A stretch of DNA of 64,000 bases. It comes from Desulfosediminicola flagellatus (lineage in GTDB: Bacteria; Desulfobacterota; Desulfobulbia; Desulfobulbales; Desulfocapsaceae). Both the position numbers and the translations under genes were made by a program. Below are positions 17,709-26,032 of the stretch, one piece after another; positions within the stretch are counted from its first letter, which is position 1; each line of letters opens with the position of its first letter. The stretch is from NCBI RefSeq assembly GCF_005116655.2, contig NZ_CP050698.1, positions 1,704,501-1,768,500 of the forward strand, written 5' to 3'. The notes beneath the pieces were generated by a model that worked only from the letters and a program-made list of their open reading frames with translations, had not been told where the DNA came from and did no database searches.

Positions 17709-18419
17709 CTAATATGCTCCTTTGCCCGTGAGAACTGCAGGAATGGTTTTGGCCAATATCTTGATATCCTGCCAGATACTCGTGCTTTTTATATACTGCA
17801 GATCCAGCCGTACCTGGCCGGTAAAGGGTATGTCACTTCGACCGCTTACCTGCCAGATACAGGTAATGCCGGGGATCACATGAAGTCGTTTTCTCTGCTC
17901 TAATGTGTATTGTTCTACTTCCACAGGCAGTGCGGGCCGGGGGCCGACAAGGCTCATGTCACCTATGAGGACATTGACGAGTTGCGGCAACTCATCGATA
18001 CTGAACTTGCGTATAATCCTACCTGTGCGTGTAATTCTCGGGTCATTTTTCATCTTAAAAATAACCCCTTCGGATGATTCATTTTGTTCGGCAAGTTGCT
18101 CTTTTATTTTTTCCGCATTGATGACCATTGAGCGAAATTTGTAAAATTTAAAGTATCTGCCATCTTTGCCGACCCTGATCTGGTTATAGAAAACAGGTCC
18201 GGGGTCTTCGAGGTAGATGGCGATGGCGGTGATGGCAAACAACGGGAAGAGCACTATTAACATTATCCCGGAACAACAGAGGTCGAACACGCGTTTGACG
18301 AGCATGGTCAAACGGACGGTGTGCCTGAAAAACAATAATTTATTTCTGTAGCGACGGTCTTTGAGTGTTTCCGAGAGATTGTCCGCCTGCTCCATTCGGG
18401 AATCTTCTTTACTGGCCAT
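17709..18419 (-). CDS. Polyprenyl-phosphate sugar-1-phosphate transferase (EPS-initiating)
   Basis: 236 residues from the ATG at 18419, which has AGGAG 7 nt upstream. The frame extends to 18545 without a ribosome site. One hydrophobic membrane-re-entrant helix (about 43-70) precedes the full bacterial sugar transferase domain. Visible motifs are the catalytic acidic pair in LEDPGPVFYNQIRVGKDG, FKFYKFRSM, the DELPQL segment, GDMSLVGPRP and PGITCIWQVSGRSD. It should transfer a sugar-1-phosphate from a nucleotide sugar to undecaprenyl phosphate, the first step in making the EPS repeat. It is encoded between the degenerate-sugar-transferase/WecG fusion and the first STAS gene. Confidence 0.92.
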   Translation of the reverse strand: MASKEDSRMEQADNLSETLKDRRYRNKLLFFRHTVRLTMLVKRVFDLCCSGIMLIVLFPLFAITAIAIYLEDPGPVFYNQIRVGKDGRYFKFYKFRSMVINAEKIKEQLAEQNESSEGVIFKMKNDPRITRTGRIIRKFSIDELPQLVNVLIGDMSLVGPRPALPVEVEQYTLEQRKRLHVIPGITCIWQVSGRSDIPFTGQVRLDLQYIKSTSIWQDIKILAKTIPAVLTGKGAY

Positions 18420-18433
18420 AATGCTCTCCTGAA

Positions 18434-19783
18434 TTACGTATGATTCCGGATTTTCCATAACAGCACCCTGGCGAGAAAGAGTGGGTTGCCGATAACGTAG
18501 CGCTGCCACATGCGTCCGGGTTCCTGCAAAATTCGATATACCCATTCAAGTCCGATTTCCCGAAGCCAACGCGGTGCCCTGCGGGTGTTGCCTGAGTAGA
18601 AGTCAAAAAGGCCGCCAACCCCCAACACCACTCCGGCATTGAGGCTGCTTTTGTTCGTTGAAATCCATCGCTCCTGTAGTGGTGCACCAAAGGCGACAAG
18701 GACGATATCGGCACCTGAACTGTTAATTGCGTCTATTACCGGGCCGCTTTCACGTTCATGGTCAAAATAGCCGTCATGAGTACCTGCTACGGTTGCATTG
18801 AATTTCTGTTTCATGTTGGATGCCATAGCATCAGCGACACCTGGTTTGCCGCCAAGCAGGAAAAAGGAGAGGTTCTGTTCAGAAGCCATCTCAGAAAGAA
18901 ATGGCAGCATATCGGTGCCGTTGATGTTTTCCTTCAAGGGGGTTCGCAGGATTTTACAGGCTATGGCAATGCCTATGCCGTCGGGATACACATAGTCTGC
19001 CTGCTGCAAAAGCGCTAAATAGTTGCTGTCTGTACGCGATTTATTAAGGCAGTCAGGGTTAATGAAAAATACCGATTCTGAAGTCTTACCGTCAATTGCA
19101 ACTTCACCAATCTGTTGGACAGCTTCTTTCATTGAAACGTTGGAAAAGGTTACGTCCAGAAGATTGATATGATCTGCTTCAACGGGGATGGAGCTTGCAA
19201 AAAGATAGGCCGGGGCTGAGCGTAGCAACAACAGGAGATCTGAGGCGGGTCTTCTGGTAAAGCAATATTCCCAATCGGTATTGAGCTGGCCTTCATGAGC
19301 GATATTGCTGTTTTTCCGGACTTGCCAGAGGGAGAAAATTCCTGGTTTCAGTTGCTGGAGATAATTGTTTTCATTGAGGGCGGCGCTGGCGTCATGCTGT
19401 TTTATGCTGGTGCTGATAAGAGCCAGTTTGCCGTTAAGAATATAGGCATAGAGCGACAGGCTACTGACAATCTGCAAGGGGACATTGAAATACTTTATGG
19501 TCGTAGGAACACCGTTTAGACCGGTTATTTCGCGGTTGATAAAAATAGCTCTGCCTGAGAATAGCTTCACCACAAAAAGTATAAGCAGGAGAGGGAGTGC
19601 AAAGAAAATAACGACAGTCAGGCTGATGATGACCTCAATGAGCATATACAGCCAATCTCTGAGGGAGATGCTTAAGGGGACAGTTGCTTTAACGATGCGA
19701 TGGCCGAGATGATTCTTTAAAGTAGATTCTAATTTACGGATATGTTCTGCCCGGCTTTCCTGCTCGTTTCCTGATCTGGACAC
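18434..19783 (-). CDS. Degenerate sugar transferase fused to WecG/TagA/CpsF glycosyltransferase
   Basis: 449 residues starting at GTG 19783, chosen because CAGGAGG lies 8 nt upstream. The N-terminal half (about 35-205) keeps the outline of a polyprenyl-phosphate sugar transferase: a membrane helix at about 50-75, then GRAIFINREITGLNGV, NGKLALIS and LKPGIFSLWQV. However, KFRSM and GPRP are replaced and the catalytic Asp-Glu is not seen. The C-terminal half (about 215-440) is an apparently intact WecG/TagA/CpsF (GT26) domain: NPDCLNKS, ADYVYPDGIGI, FLLGGKPGVA, GAPLQERWI and GVGGLFDFYSG. This domain normally adds the second sugar to the lipid-linked primer. The fusion may tether the GT26 domain to the initiating complex. 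It is the first gene of EPS operon B. Confidence 0.85.
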   Translation of the reverse strand: MSRSGNEQESRAEHIRKLESTLKNHLGHRIVKATVPLSISLRDWLYMLIEVIISLTVVIFFALPLLLILFVVKLFSGRAIFINREITGLNGVPTTIKYFNVPLQIVSSLSLYAYILNGKLALISTSIKQHDASAALNENNYLQQLKPGIFSLWQVRKNSNIAHEGQLNTDWEYCFTRRPASDLLLLLRSAPAYLFASSIPVEADHINLLDVTFSNVSMKEAVQQIGEVAIDGKTSESVFFINPDCLNKSRTDSNYLALLQQADYVYPDGIGIAIACKILRTPLKENINGTDMLPFLSEMASEQNLSFFLLGGKPGVADAMASNMKQKFNATVAGTHDGYFDHERESGPVIDAINSSGADIVLVAFGAPLQERWISTNKSSLNAGVVLGVGGLFDFYSGNTRRAPRWLREIGLEWVYRILQEPGRMWQRYVIGNPLFLARVLLWKIRNHT

Positions 19784-19851
19784 TGTACAAACCTCCTGGC
19801 TGCGCAAGGAGCCAATGATTTCGAATTGAGTGTGCAATTTGAGAAAATCAA

Positions 19852-19867
19852 GCAACAGCTGTGCCAG
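19852..19867 (-). promoter_or_regulatory. Sigma-54 (-24/-12) promoter of EPS operon B
   Basis: The minus strand reads CTGGCACAGCTGTTGCT, a match to TGGCAC-N5-TTGC with correct spacing, 69 bp upstream of the GTG start at 19783. It differs from the operon A promoter by one base in 17. Confidence 0.88.
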
Positions 19868-19943
19868 AGAGAACGCGTTTAGGGTAAGATATTGATATTA
19901 ATGAAGTGGATAAGAATTCGTTTATGTGGTCAGGGAAGTGTGA

Positions 19944-19991
19944 CTGTCAAATTGAGAGAGGGGCGGAGGAGTGATGCTATAGTTTTGAAAG
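19944..19991. promoter_or_regulatory. Tandem activator-binding palindromes upstream of EPS operon B
   Basis: CTGTCAAATTGAGAG (19944-19958) and CTATAGTTTTGAAAG (19977-19991) lie 33 bp apart and start 77 bp past the -24 end of the promoter. Number, order and every distance are the same as at operon A (8726-8773), although the DNA between the sites is not conserved. This supports functional enhancer sites rather than recent duplication. Confidence 0.75.
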
Positions 19992-20110
19992 GTTTTGCCT
20001 GCTTGCTGCTTACCATATAGGCGTAGCGAGACGCCATTACGTGAATTACGTGAGGACAGATCGAAAATACTGAAGTTGGAGTAACACAGTATTGAGTGCT
20101 CAAATACGGT

Positions 20111-20147
20111 CGAGACTTGTTCCACAGAATATGCAGATCAAGTCTCG
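20111..20147. other. Stem-loop in the 19784-20203 intergenic region
   Basis: A perfect 9-bp inverted repeat (CGAGACTTG at 20111-20119 and CAAGTCTCG at 20139-20147) with a 19-nt loop. No T-tract follows it on the minus strand, where the ferritin-like gene would be terminated, so its function is unclear. Apart from the operon B promoter and enhancer nothing else is seen in this 420-bp gap. Confidence 0.4.
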
Positions 20148-20203
20148 AATATTAAAAAAACGTGTTAGAGATTGTTCGGAGTCGTGGTAATCAATTTTTT
20201 ATA

Positions 20204-20686
20204 TCAACCACCCCATGGCATCTGGGTATACTCTTGAAAAATCTTATCATGAAGTTCTTTGAAAAAGGATTCGTGACCTCTTTCCCATTTAGCCAGAAGA
20301 GAAAGTGCTGACTTGGCTTTCCCCTCAGCTTTTCCAGCAGCGTTTTCGTAAAACTCCGAGAGATCTTTTTCTATGAGATACGCTGTCCGTAGGACAGCAA
20401 CATCAGGAATCATAGACTCAATAACAGATTGATCGAGGAGTTCTTCTTTGGCGCGGCTTTCAAACCAGTCATCGCCCTCCAGAGCTGCGGCTGTTTTTGC
20501 AACCTGGTCATCAGAACCGGAAATCAATCCCTGAATGTATTCAATATGCTTAAGTTCTTCCGCTGCCAGTCTCGTGAAGACACCCGCAACAGTAGCGTGT
20601 GAAGATTTTTCTGCATTGGACTTGAAGAACTGGTAGCCTTCTTTTTCCCTCTGTAAAGCATACTCATATATTTTTTGCACGTTCAT
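20204..20686 (-). CDS. Ferritin-like (rubrerythrin-type) di-iron protein
   Basis: 160 residues with the four-helix ferritin-like pattern. Metal-ligand candidates are Glu in REKEGYQFF (about 14-16), the EELKHIEY motif (about 43-50), Glu in LIEKDLSEFYENA (about 105-113) and the ERGHESFF motif (about 140-147). There is no C-terminal rubredoxin domain, so it is an erythrin-type or 'rubrerythrin family' protein. AGGAGG lies 7 nt before the ATG. It probably handles peroxide or iron in the cytoplasm of an anaerobe. It is a single gene by orientation and spacing. Confidence 0.85.
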   Translation of the reverse strand: MNVQKIYEYALQREKEGYQFFKSNAEKSSHATVAGVFTRLAAEELKHIEYIQGLISGSDDQVAKTAAALEGDDWFESRAKEELLDQSVIESMIPDVAVLRTAYLIEKDLSEFYENAAGKAEGKAKSALSLLAKWERGHESFFKELHDKIFQEYTQMPWGG

Positions 20687-20936
20687 GCCGCTGCCTCCTG
20701 ATACAGTGTAAGATTCTGTTAGGGATAGTTACAAGTGACACAATTCCGGAAACCTTGAAAAAAGTACTATCACAGTTCCCTGTAATAATTAAACACTCCA
20801 CAACCCTATCCGATTTTGTTATTCGAATCCATTATAATTTTATAGAAATCGACTGTTTTTACGGGATAAAATTGGCACTAAATCGTAATTTGAACCCATG
20901 AAAGTTGCCCAAAAGACGGTGTGAAAAAAGGAATAA

Positions 20937-22013
20937 TTACGCTTTATCTGCAGCCTTTTTTTCACGTTCTAACAGCTGCTTCTTACGATCCACTCCCCAT
21001 CTATAGCCACTTATCCTGCCATCCTTGGTAATTACTCTGTGACATGGGATCAGAACACCGATTTTGTTTGATGCACAGGCAGTGGCGACGGCGCGTACTG
21101 CTTCCGGCTTTCCTATTTTTTCCGCGACCTCGGTATAGCTTAGAGTGTGGCCCGGCTTAATCTGGCGAAGGACGTTCCACACCTGTTGCTGAAATGCTGT
21201 TCCCTGAATATCTAATGGAATATGTCGTGCTTTATCAGGCTGCCGGATGAATTGTACAACGTCTTTAATGAGTCCTGTAAAGTCCGGCCCGGCTTTTTGG
21301 AGGAGTGCTTTCGGGAATCTATTCTGCACCATAGGCGCGAGTGCATTCGGGTCATCATCGAATTCAATTGCACATACGCCAATTTCAGTTGCCGCAACGA
21401 TAATCCAGCCAAGAAAACACTCAGCGATTCCATAGGTAATAGTGACTCCTTCGGCCCCTTTTCTGTATACTTTTGGTTTCATTGCCAACCTGTCGTGCTG
21501 TTTGCTATATGCGCCACTGCTTGAAGAATATCCGGCGGAGTAGATTGCTTCTGTAACAGATTCGTCAGTTTTTAAACGTTGTTCGAAGCGTTTTGATGTG
21601 TGGCTTAGCGAATATTGTTTCGGGGTGAGGCCGACAATTTTTTTAAACTGCCTGTGAAAGTGATAAGGACTTAAGCCAGCTTCTTTTGCAAGATCTTCAA
21701 GTTTAAGGTGCGCTTCACTCGCTTCAATTGACCTGCAGGCCATGATGATTTTTTGTTCGATAGCAGTTTGTTGTGAAATCGATTGAGGTTTGCAACGTTT
21801 GCAGGCTCGATAACCTGCCTTTTCAGCTTCTTCGCGGCTGTCAAAAAACTCAACATTCTTCCTGTTTGGCAACCGTGAAGAACAATTTGGGTGGCAGTAT
21901 ATGCCAGTTGTTTTTACAGCATAAAAGAATTTGCTGACACTTTCGCTATCTCTGTTTAGGAGTGCCTGCCAGCGATCTTTTTCTGTACTGTAATTTTTTG
22001 TAGTATTTCCCAT
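20937..22013 (-). CDS. ada: Ada: DNA alkylation-damage sensor-regulator and O6-methylguanine methyltransferase
   Basis: 358 residues with the full Ada architecture. The N-terminal zinc domain has Cys40, Cys44, Cys71 and Cys74 (GIYCHPNC, RACKRCKP), matching the spacing of E. coli Cys38/42/69/72, so methyl-phosphotriester repair is expected. An AraC-type helix-turn-helix follows (about 90-185). The C-terminal O6-methylguanine methyltransferase domain has the acceptor Cys324 in IPCHRV. All active residues are present. It lies 23 bp downstream of the DMT transporter gene on the same strand. No sequence resembling the E. coli Ada box was recognised upstream. Confidence 0.95.
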   Translation of the reverse strand: MGNTTKNYSTEKDRWQALLNRDSESVSKFFYAVKTTGIYCHPNCSSRLPNRKNVEFFDSREEAEKAGYRACKRCKPQSISQQTAIEQKIIMACRSIEASEAHLKLEDLAKEAGLSPYHFHRQFKKIVGLTPKQYSLSHTSKRFEQRLKTDESVTEAIYSAGYSSSSGAYSKQHDRLAMKPKVYRKGAEGVTITYGIAECFLGWIIVAATEIGVCAIEFDDDPNALAPMVQNRFPKALLQKAGPDFTGLIKDVVQFIRQPDKARHIPLDIQGTAFQQQVWNVLRQIKPGHTLSYTEVAEKIGKPEAVRAVATACASNKIGVLIPCHRVITKDGRISGYRWGVDRKKQLLEREKKAADKA

Positions 22014-22036
22014 AGTGGTTTACCGAGTCATGCACG

Positions 22037-22981
22037 TTATGACAAACTGGCCGGGTGTATGATGTGTTTTTTTCGAAATCGTCTAAATATCCTGCCATCT
22101 ATAGAAATAAGGCCTGAACCGATAAGTACCATGCCGAGATAATGCTGCAATTCTAACTGTTCGCCAAGAAAAAGTGTGCCGAGCAGAACAGCACTTACAG
22201 GAATGAGCAGGGTTACCAGTAGTACATTGGTTGCTCCTGCTGTGCTGAGAATCCGAAAATAGATAATATATGCTAGCGAAGTTGAAGCAAGGGCAAGTCC
22301 GGCAAGAGCAAACCAGACGTTTAGACCCGGCATTGGAAGTGAAAATGGCGTATCAACCACCAGGGCAATTGGAATAAATAGGATGGATGATGCAGTAACC
22401 TGACTGGTAGCGATGACCAGAGGTTGTATCTTTAATCTGCCAAACCTTCGTCCATAGATACTTGCGAGCGCATATGACATGGATGCCCCCAGGACGGCGA
22501 ACTGGGCATACAGGTTTGTTCCCAGTCCACTAAGAGACTCTTTACCAATCATGATGGCTACACCGATTAAGCCTAGTGATACGCCGAGAAGTTTTAAGCG
22601 TGTAGCTTTTTCGTCTCTCGTTAGAAAATGGGCGGCAATTACGCCAAAGATAGGCGTAGTGGCGTTTAAAACCGATGCTAATCCGCTGGAGATGTGTGTT
22701 TGTCCCCAGACTATGAGAGAAAAGGGGATAAGGTTATTTATGATTCCCAAGCCAAAAAATGCGAGCCAGATAGTCGGTGACGTGGGTAAACGCAGACCTG
22801 ACAAGTAGACTACCGCGATAAGGGCAACTGCAGCAACAGATACGCGAATGGCGACAATAGTAAACGGCGGCAATGCCTCTACTGCAATGCCTACAAAAAA
22901 GAAGGAGCCGCCCCATAAAACGGAAAGAATAATGAGTAAAAGCCACTCGAATGAACTCATTGATGAACCTGCTGTTTGCAT
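22037..22981 (-). CDS. EamA/DMT-family transporter
   Basis: 314 residues from the ATG at 22981 (CAGGA at 7 nt; the longer frame to 23062 lacks a ribosome site). Ten hydrophobic segments are arranged as two EamA repeats, with a characteristic first-helix WGGSFFFVG motif. It is probably an exporter of amino acids or other metabolites across the inner membrane. The substrate is not predictable. It is likely co-transcribed with ada. Confidence 0.85.
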   Translation of the reverse strand: MQTAGSSMSSFEWLLLIILSVLWGGSFFFVGIAVEALPPFTIVAIRVSVAAVALIAVVYLSGLRLPTSPTIWLAFFGLGIINNLIPFSLIVWGQTHISSGLASVLNATTPIFGVIAAHFLTRDEKATRLKLLGVSLGLIGVAIMIGKESLSGLGTNLYAQFAVLGASMSYALASIYGRRFGRLKIQPLVIATSQVTASSILFIPIALVVDTPFSLPMPGLNVWFALAGLALASTSLAYIIYFRILSTAGATNVLLVTLLIPVSAVLLGTLFLGEQLELQHYLGMVLIGSGLISIDGRIFRRFRKKHIIHPASLS

Positions 22982-23276
22982 GTATTGTCCTGTTGATCGA
23001 TGATAAATAGAAACCTGATTACCCTTAAATCTCAGCTTAGAAATGTGAGGCGTAAATGACATTAACTATCGGCTCCATGACGATTAGGTATTTCAACTTT
23101 CGTTTTGTATGGACACACTATAGAGCCCGGAATTGATAGATACACTCTGATTCTTGCTGTGTAATTCGAAAAGTGTGTAATCCTCTTTAAAAGCGGGAAA
23201 AGATCAAGAGGTCATTAGGTTTGAAGACAAGATAGGTAAAGAGGAGACTGTGGTAGATGTTCGAAGTTTAGGCCTT

Positions 23277-24137
23277 TTACTCAAATGCCAGATACTTTTT
23301 CACATATGCCATAGGTTTGTAACTGTGCTTTGCCTGCCTGAGACCTTTGTCACCCAGATCCTGCTCGCGATTAATAGAGATATAGATATCGGGGAGTATT
23401 GCGGCAAATGTCTGATTAATAAATTGATAGAGCCCTTTGTAATCGATTAACGCCTTTTCGAAATGGATAACAAAGCTGGTTGAATTTGCCAGTTCTTCAC
23501 CAAGGGAATAGGCGACGGGCTTGTCATCAACATAATAGATTCCGCCACACAGCTGTAATTCCCATGATTGTTCGAGCGCCTCCTTTGCAGAATCATAATC
23601 AGCGGATGAATTGTGTTGCTCTCGCCACTTATCAAGAATTTGCAGGGCTTCAGGGATGTGTTCATCAAGCAAAGGTTTGGCGGTATATTCATGACTGCTG
23701 ATAAAGGCCTTAATCAGATTACGTTTTTTATGATATTTCCGTCCCTTTAGCTCTGCGAGATCTTTGCGATCGTACAGATAATCGAAATTGTCGCGGTCTT
23801 CTATTGTTCTAAATCCACGAGTCTCTAAGGCGATCTTTTGGGGATGGGTCACGCATTTCATATAACGATGATCATGAAACAATCTGGTCAGGTACTCTTT
23901 ATCGGGCAAACCAAAGGGTAGCATGAAAAACGGTGTGCCCGAATCTTCTCCAAGAATTATAAGAAAATCCTCTACAAGGCGCGAAAGTCGGTAATTGTGC
24001 TTATCTCTGAAGAGGTAAAGGTTTGCAAAAGTGAATTCAGAGACGCCTTCAGGCAACTTTCGCAAACGCTCATGCAGATATTCTCTGAGGTCAAGAGTGA
24101 GGCTGCATGAGTCGGGGTAAAGGGGGATTTCATTCAT
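23277..24137 (-). CDS. DUF2156 (LPG_synthase_C-like) protein
   Basis: 286 residues over the whole DUF2156 length, a GNAT-like fold shared with the C-terminal domain of phosphatidylglycerol lysyltransferases. Visible features are FTFANLYLFRDKHNYRLS (about 34-51), a YLYDRKDLAELKGRKYHKKRN segment (about 125-145) and a second acyl-acceptor-like region (GGIYYVDDKPVAYSLGEEL). No N-terminal membrane domain is present, so it is probably cytoplasmic. Such proteins may transfer an aminoacyl or other acyl group. No substrate can be assigned. It is separated by 78 bp from the SBF-type transporter gene upstream on the same strand. Confidence 0.75.
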   Translation of the reverse strand: MNEIPLYPDSCSLTLDLREYLHERLRKLPEGVSEFTFANLYLFRDKHNYRLSRLVEDFLIILGEDSGTPFFMLPFGLPDKEYLTRLFHDHRYMKCVTHPQKIALETRGFRTIEDRDNFDYLYDRKDLAELKGRKYHKKRNLIKAFISSHEYTAKPLLDEHIPEALQILDKWREQHNSSADYDSAKEALEQSWELQLCGGIYYVDDKPVAYSLGEELANSTSFVIHFEKALIDYKGLYQFINQTFAAILPDIYISINREQDLGDKGLRQAKHSYKPMAYVKKYLAFE

Positions 24138-24215
24138 AGGGTATTCCCGCGCTGATCCAGTAAAATACGTTTGAAATTGTATACGATGCTACGATTCGGG
24201 TCGAATATACACGTG

Positions 24216-25175
24216 CTACTTTTTTGTCTTAAGATACTGTACCAGAAACGCATCCATTGCCAAATGAGTGATGTGATGCAGCACACAAACAACCAGAGCC
24301 AGACCGTATTCCGGAAAGAGCGAGACCTGAAGGATGATGCTGAGCGGCAGAGTCTTTTGGCATCCCATTAGAATAACGCTTTCTCGACGACTTTTTCCGA
24401 TTGTAGTGACCTCGGTTGCAGCAATGGCAATAAATAGCAGAATGAGGTGATATACAAAGGTGACGAGAATAACCGGAATTACTGAGCCAAGACTGGCAAC
24501 AATAGCTTCACGTCCCTGGCACGAAGCCATCCAGACCACAAAGAGAATACTGGTCTGATTCAAGACTGATATGTACGGTAAAATCGGCTTTACCAGAGCT
24601 CCGGCTTTATTACGCAGAATAATTCCGGCAATGAGTGGTAATAGTACCCGTGTTGCGATCTTGATCATTATCGGCAATTGATCAATTTCGATAATTCTGT
24701 TGTCTCCTGTAAAACTTAATAAGAAGGCCAGCGTAAGCGGGATGGTGAGTACCGCCAGGGAGTTTGCAAGTATGGTGATGAGTAGTGCGTGGGCCATATT
24801 GCCGCCTGAAGAACCCGTCATAACAACACCGCTGCTGAGTGTTGTCGGCATGGCAGCAACCAGCAGTAAACCGATGAGTAGTTCACTCGATAGCGGCAGA
24901 TAGCAAAAAAGTATGGCAACCAGTGGCGCCGAAACGAAAATAAGCAGAAGTGCTACAAACGTACCTGAATAGTCTGAAATTCCTGTTCTGATCTGGCGCG
25001 TATTAAGAGCGAGCCCTGATAAAAAGAAGATCACCATTATGACAATATCAGGCCCATGATGCCCTTTAAGCCATAAACCTGCAGAAACGGTGATGCCAGA
25101 GATGTCACCAACCGCAAGGGTTGCAACACCGATCAGGCCAAGCATAAACCAGTTTTTACGAAAGAATTGCGACAC
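24216..25175 (-). CDS. Bile acid:sodium symporter (SBF)-like membrane transporter
   Basis: 319 residues, nine to ten hydrophobic segments, start GTG at 25175 with GAGG five nt upstream. The pattern (MPTTLSSGVVMTGSSGGNMAHALLITI at about 130-157 and a second discontinuous helix near LMGCQKTLPLSI at about 270-285) is that of the BASS/SBF superfamily (YfeH-like). Members import organic anions with sodium. The substrate is unknown. The two short conserved unwound-helix segments suggest a functional carrier. Confidence 0.82.
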   Translation of the reverse strand: MSQFFRKNWFMLGLIGVATLAVGDISGITVSAGLWLKGHHGPDIVIMVIFFLSGLALNTRQIRTGISDYSGTFVALLLIFVSAPLVAILFCYLPLSSELLIGLLLVAAMPTTLSSGVVMTGSSGGNMAHALLITILANSLAVLTIPLTLAFLLSFTGDNRIIEIDQLPIMIKIATRVLLPLIAGIILRNKAGALVKPILPYISVLNQTSILFVVWMASCQGREAIVASLGSVIPVILVTFVYHLILLFIAIAATEVTTIGKSRRESVILMGCQKTLPLSIILQVSLFPEYGLALVVCVLHHITHLAMDAFLVQYLKTKK

Positions 25176-25498
25176 GGATACCTCAAATTTCTATAGGGCG
25201 ATTACTTATCTCATTTCCAGTCATAGATCATTACTGCATGTAATCTATCGCATTAGACCACAAAATCGCTGTATTTACACATGCTGAGTTTCAGAGGTAA
25301 TTAGAATAATTTTTGATTAGTCGGTAACAGAAGGGAAGGAGTGAGGAGTGAAAAGGCTAACATCAAAAAGTCGGGCAGGGTTCTTTTCCGGAAAATGGTG
25401 GCCAATTCTTTCTCTTGCTGGCATACTGTTCGCCTATTGTTGAGGTAATGCACGAAGTTTTCGGATAAATACCAAGCTAAGTAACGAGGGCTGACATT
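25176..25498. other. Intergenic region with a small heptamer-repeat remnant
   Basis: About 320 bp without a credible gene. It contains a short run of the heptamer units seen at 10226-10467 (GGAAGGAGTGAGGAGTG at 25334-25350). The start of the coiled-coil protein is preceded by GAGGG at 25486-25490. Confidence 0.5.
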
Positions 25499-25930
25499 AT
25501 GGCGCAAAGTGTGGAACAGGTTCTCCAGAAAATACGCTTCATAGAACAGGATATCGAGCTGCATAAAAGTATCCTGGTTTCAATTCCTAAAGATCAGGAA
25601 GGGGAGATGGAGAAGGTTATTGGGAAGATCAAGCAGATGAAAGACCGGGTTCAGGAACTTAAAGGCTCAATAGCTGAAATTGATCCAGAGGTGCACGCAC
25701 ACATTCTGCAGCTGGAAGAGGGCACAAGAAAATTTCAGGAGGTCATCAAATCGCGTGAGCTTCGTCAGGTAATTACTCTCGACCAGGCTGGTGAGTGCAG
25801 AGTTGACCTTGTGGATGGCAGACAGTTTGAGTGTCTGGTAAAAGCGATGGACGAAAAAGGTAACTGGACAGCCCTTACCCTTGATGGTGAAGTTCTTGAG
25901 TTTGGTGTTGAGGAAATTATGGAGCTGTAG
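25499..25930 (+). CDS. Coiled-coil protein of unknown function
   Basis: 143 residues. The first 90 residues are a highly charged helix-forming stretch (about 5-30 and 38-85 predicted coiled coil). The last 50 residues look like a small beta domain (LDQAGECRVDLVDGRQFECLVKAMDEKGNWTALTLDGEVLEFGVEEI), with a pattern similar to Sm-like or KOW-type modules. There is no signal peptide, membrane segment or catalytic motif. GAGGG precedes the ATG and a strong terminator follows 29 nt after the stop, so it is a monocistronic real gene. I do not recognise the family. Confidence 0.75.
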   Translation: MAQSVEQVLQKIRFIEQDIELHKSILVSIPKDQEGEMEKVIGKIKQMKDRVQELKGSIAEIDPEVHAHILQLEEGTRKFQEVIKSRELRQVITLDQAGECRVDLVDGRQFECLVKAMDEKGNWTALTLDGEVLEFGVEEIMEL

Positions 25931-25958
25931 GTGCCAGGTTTAAATAATGAAATTGAAG

Positions 25959-26000
25959 CGGCGTCGTATCTCTAAAAATGATACGACGCCGTTGTTGTTT
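25959..26000 (+). terminator. Rho-independent terminator of the coiled-coil gene
   Basis: A perfect 12-bp stem (CGGCGTCGTATC at 25959-25970 with GATACGACGCCG at 25980-25991), a 9-nt loop and the T-rich tail TTGTTGTTT. Confidence 0.92.
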
Positions 26001-26032
26001 ATATGAAAAAGTAGTCCCTTTTGTTACCTGAT

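Noticed and set aside
1254..19783. Exosortase/PEP-CTERM type EPS locus
   Set aside because: No exosortase, PrsK-type kinase or PEP-CTERM signal was seen in the window; a simple Wzx/Wzy pathway fits better.
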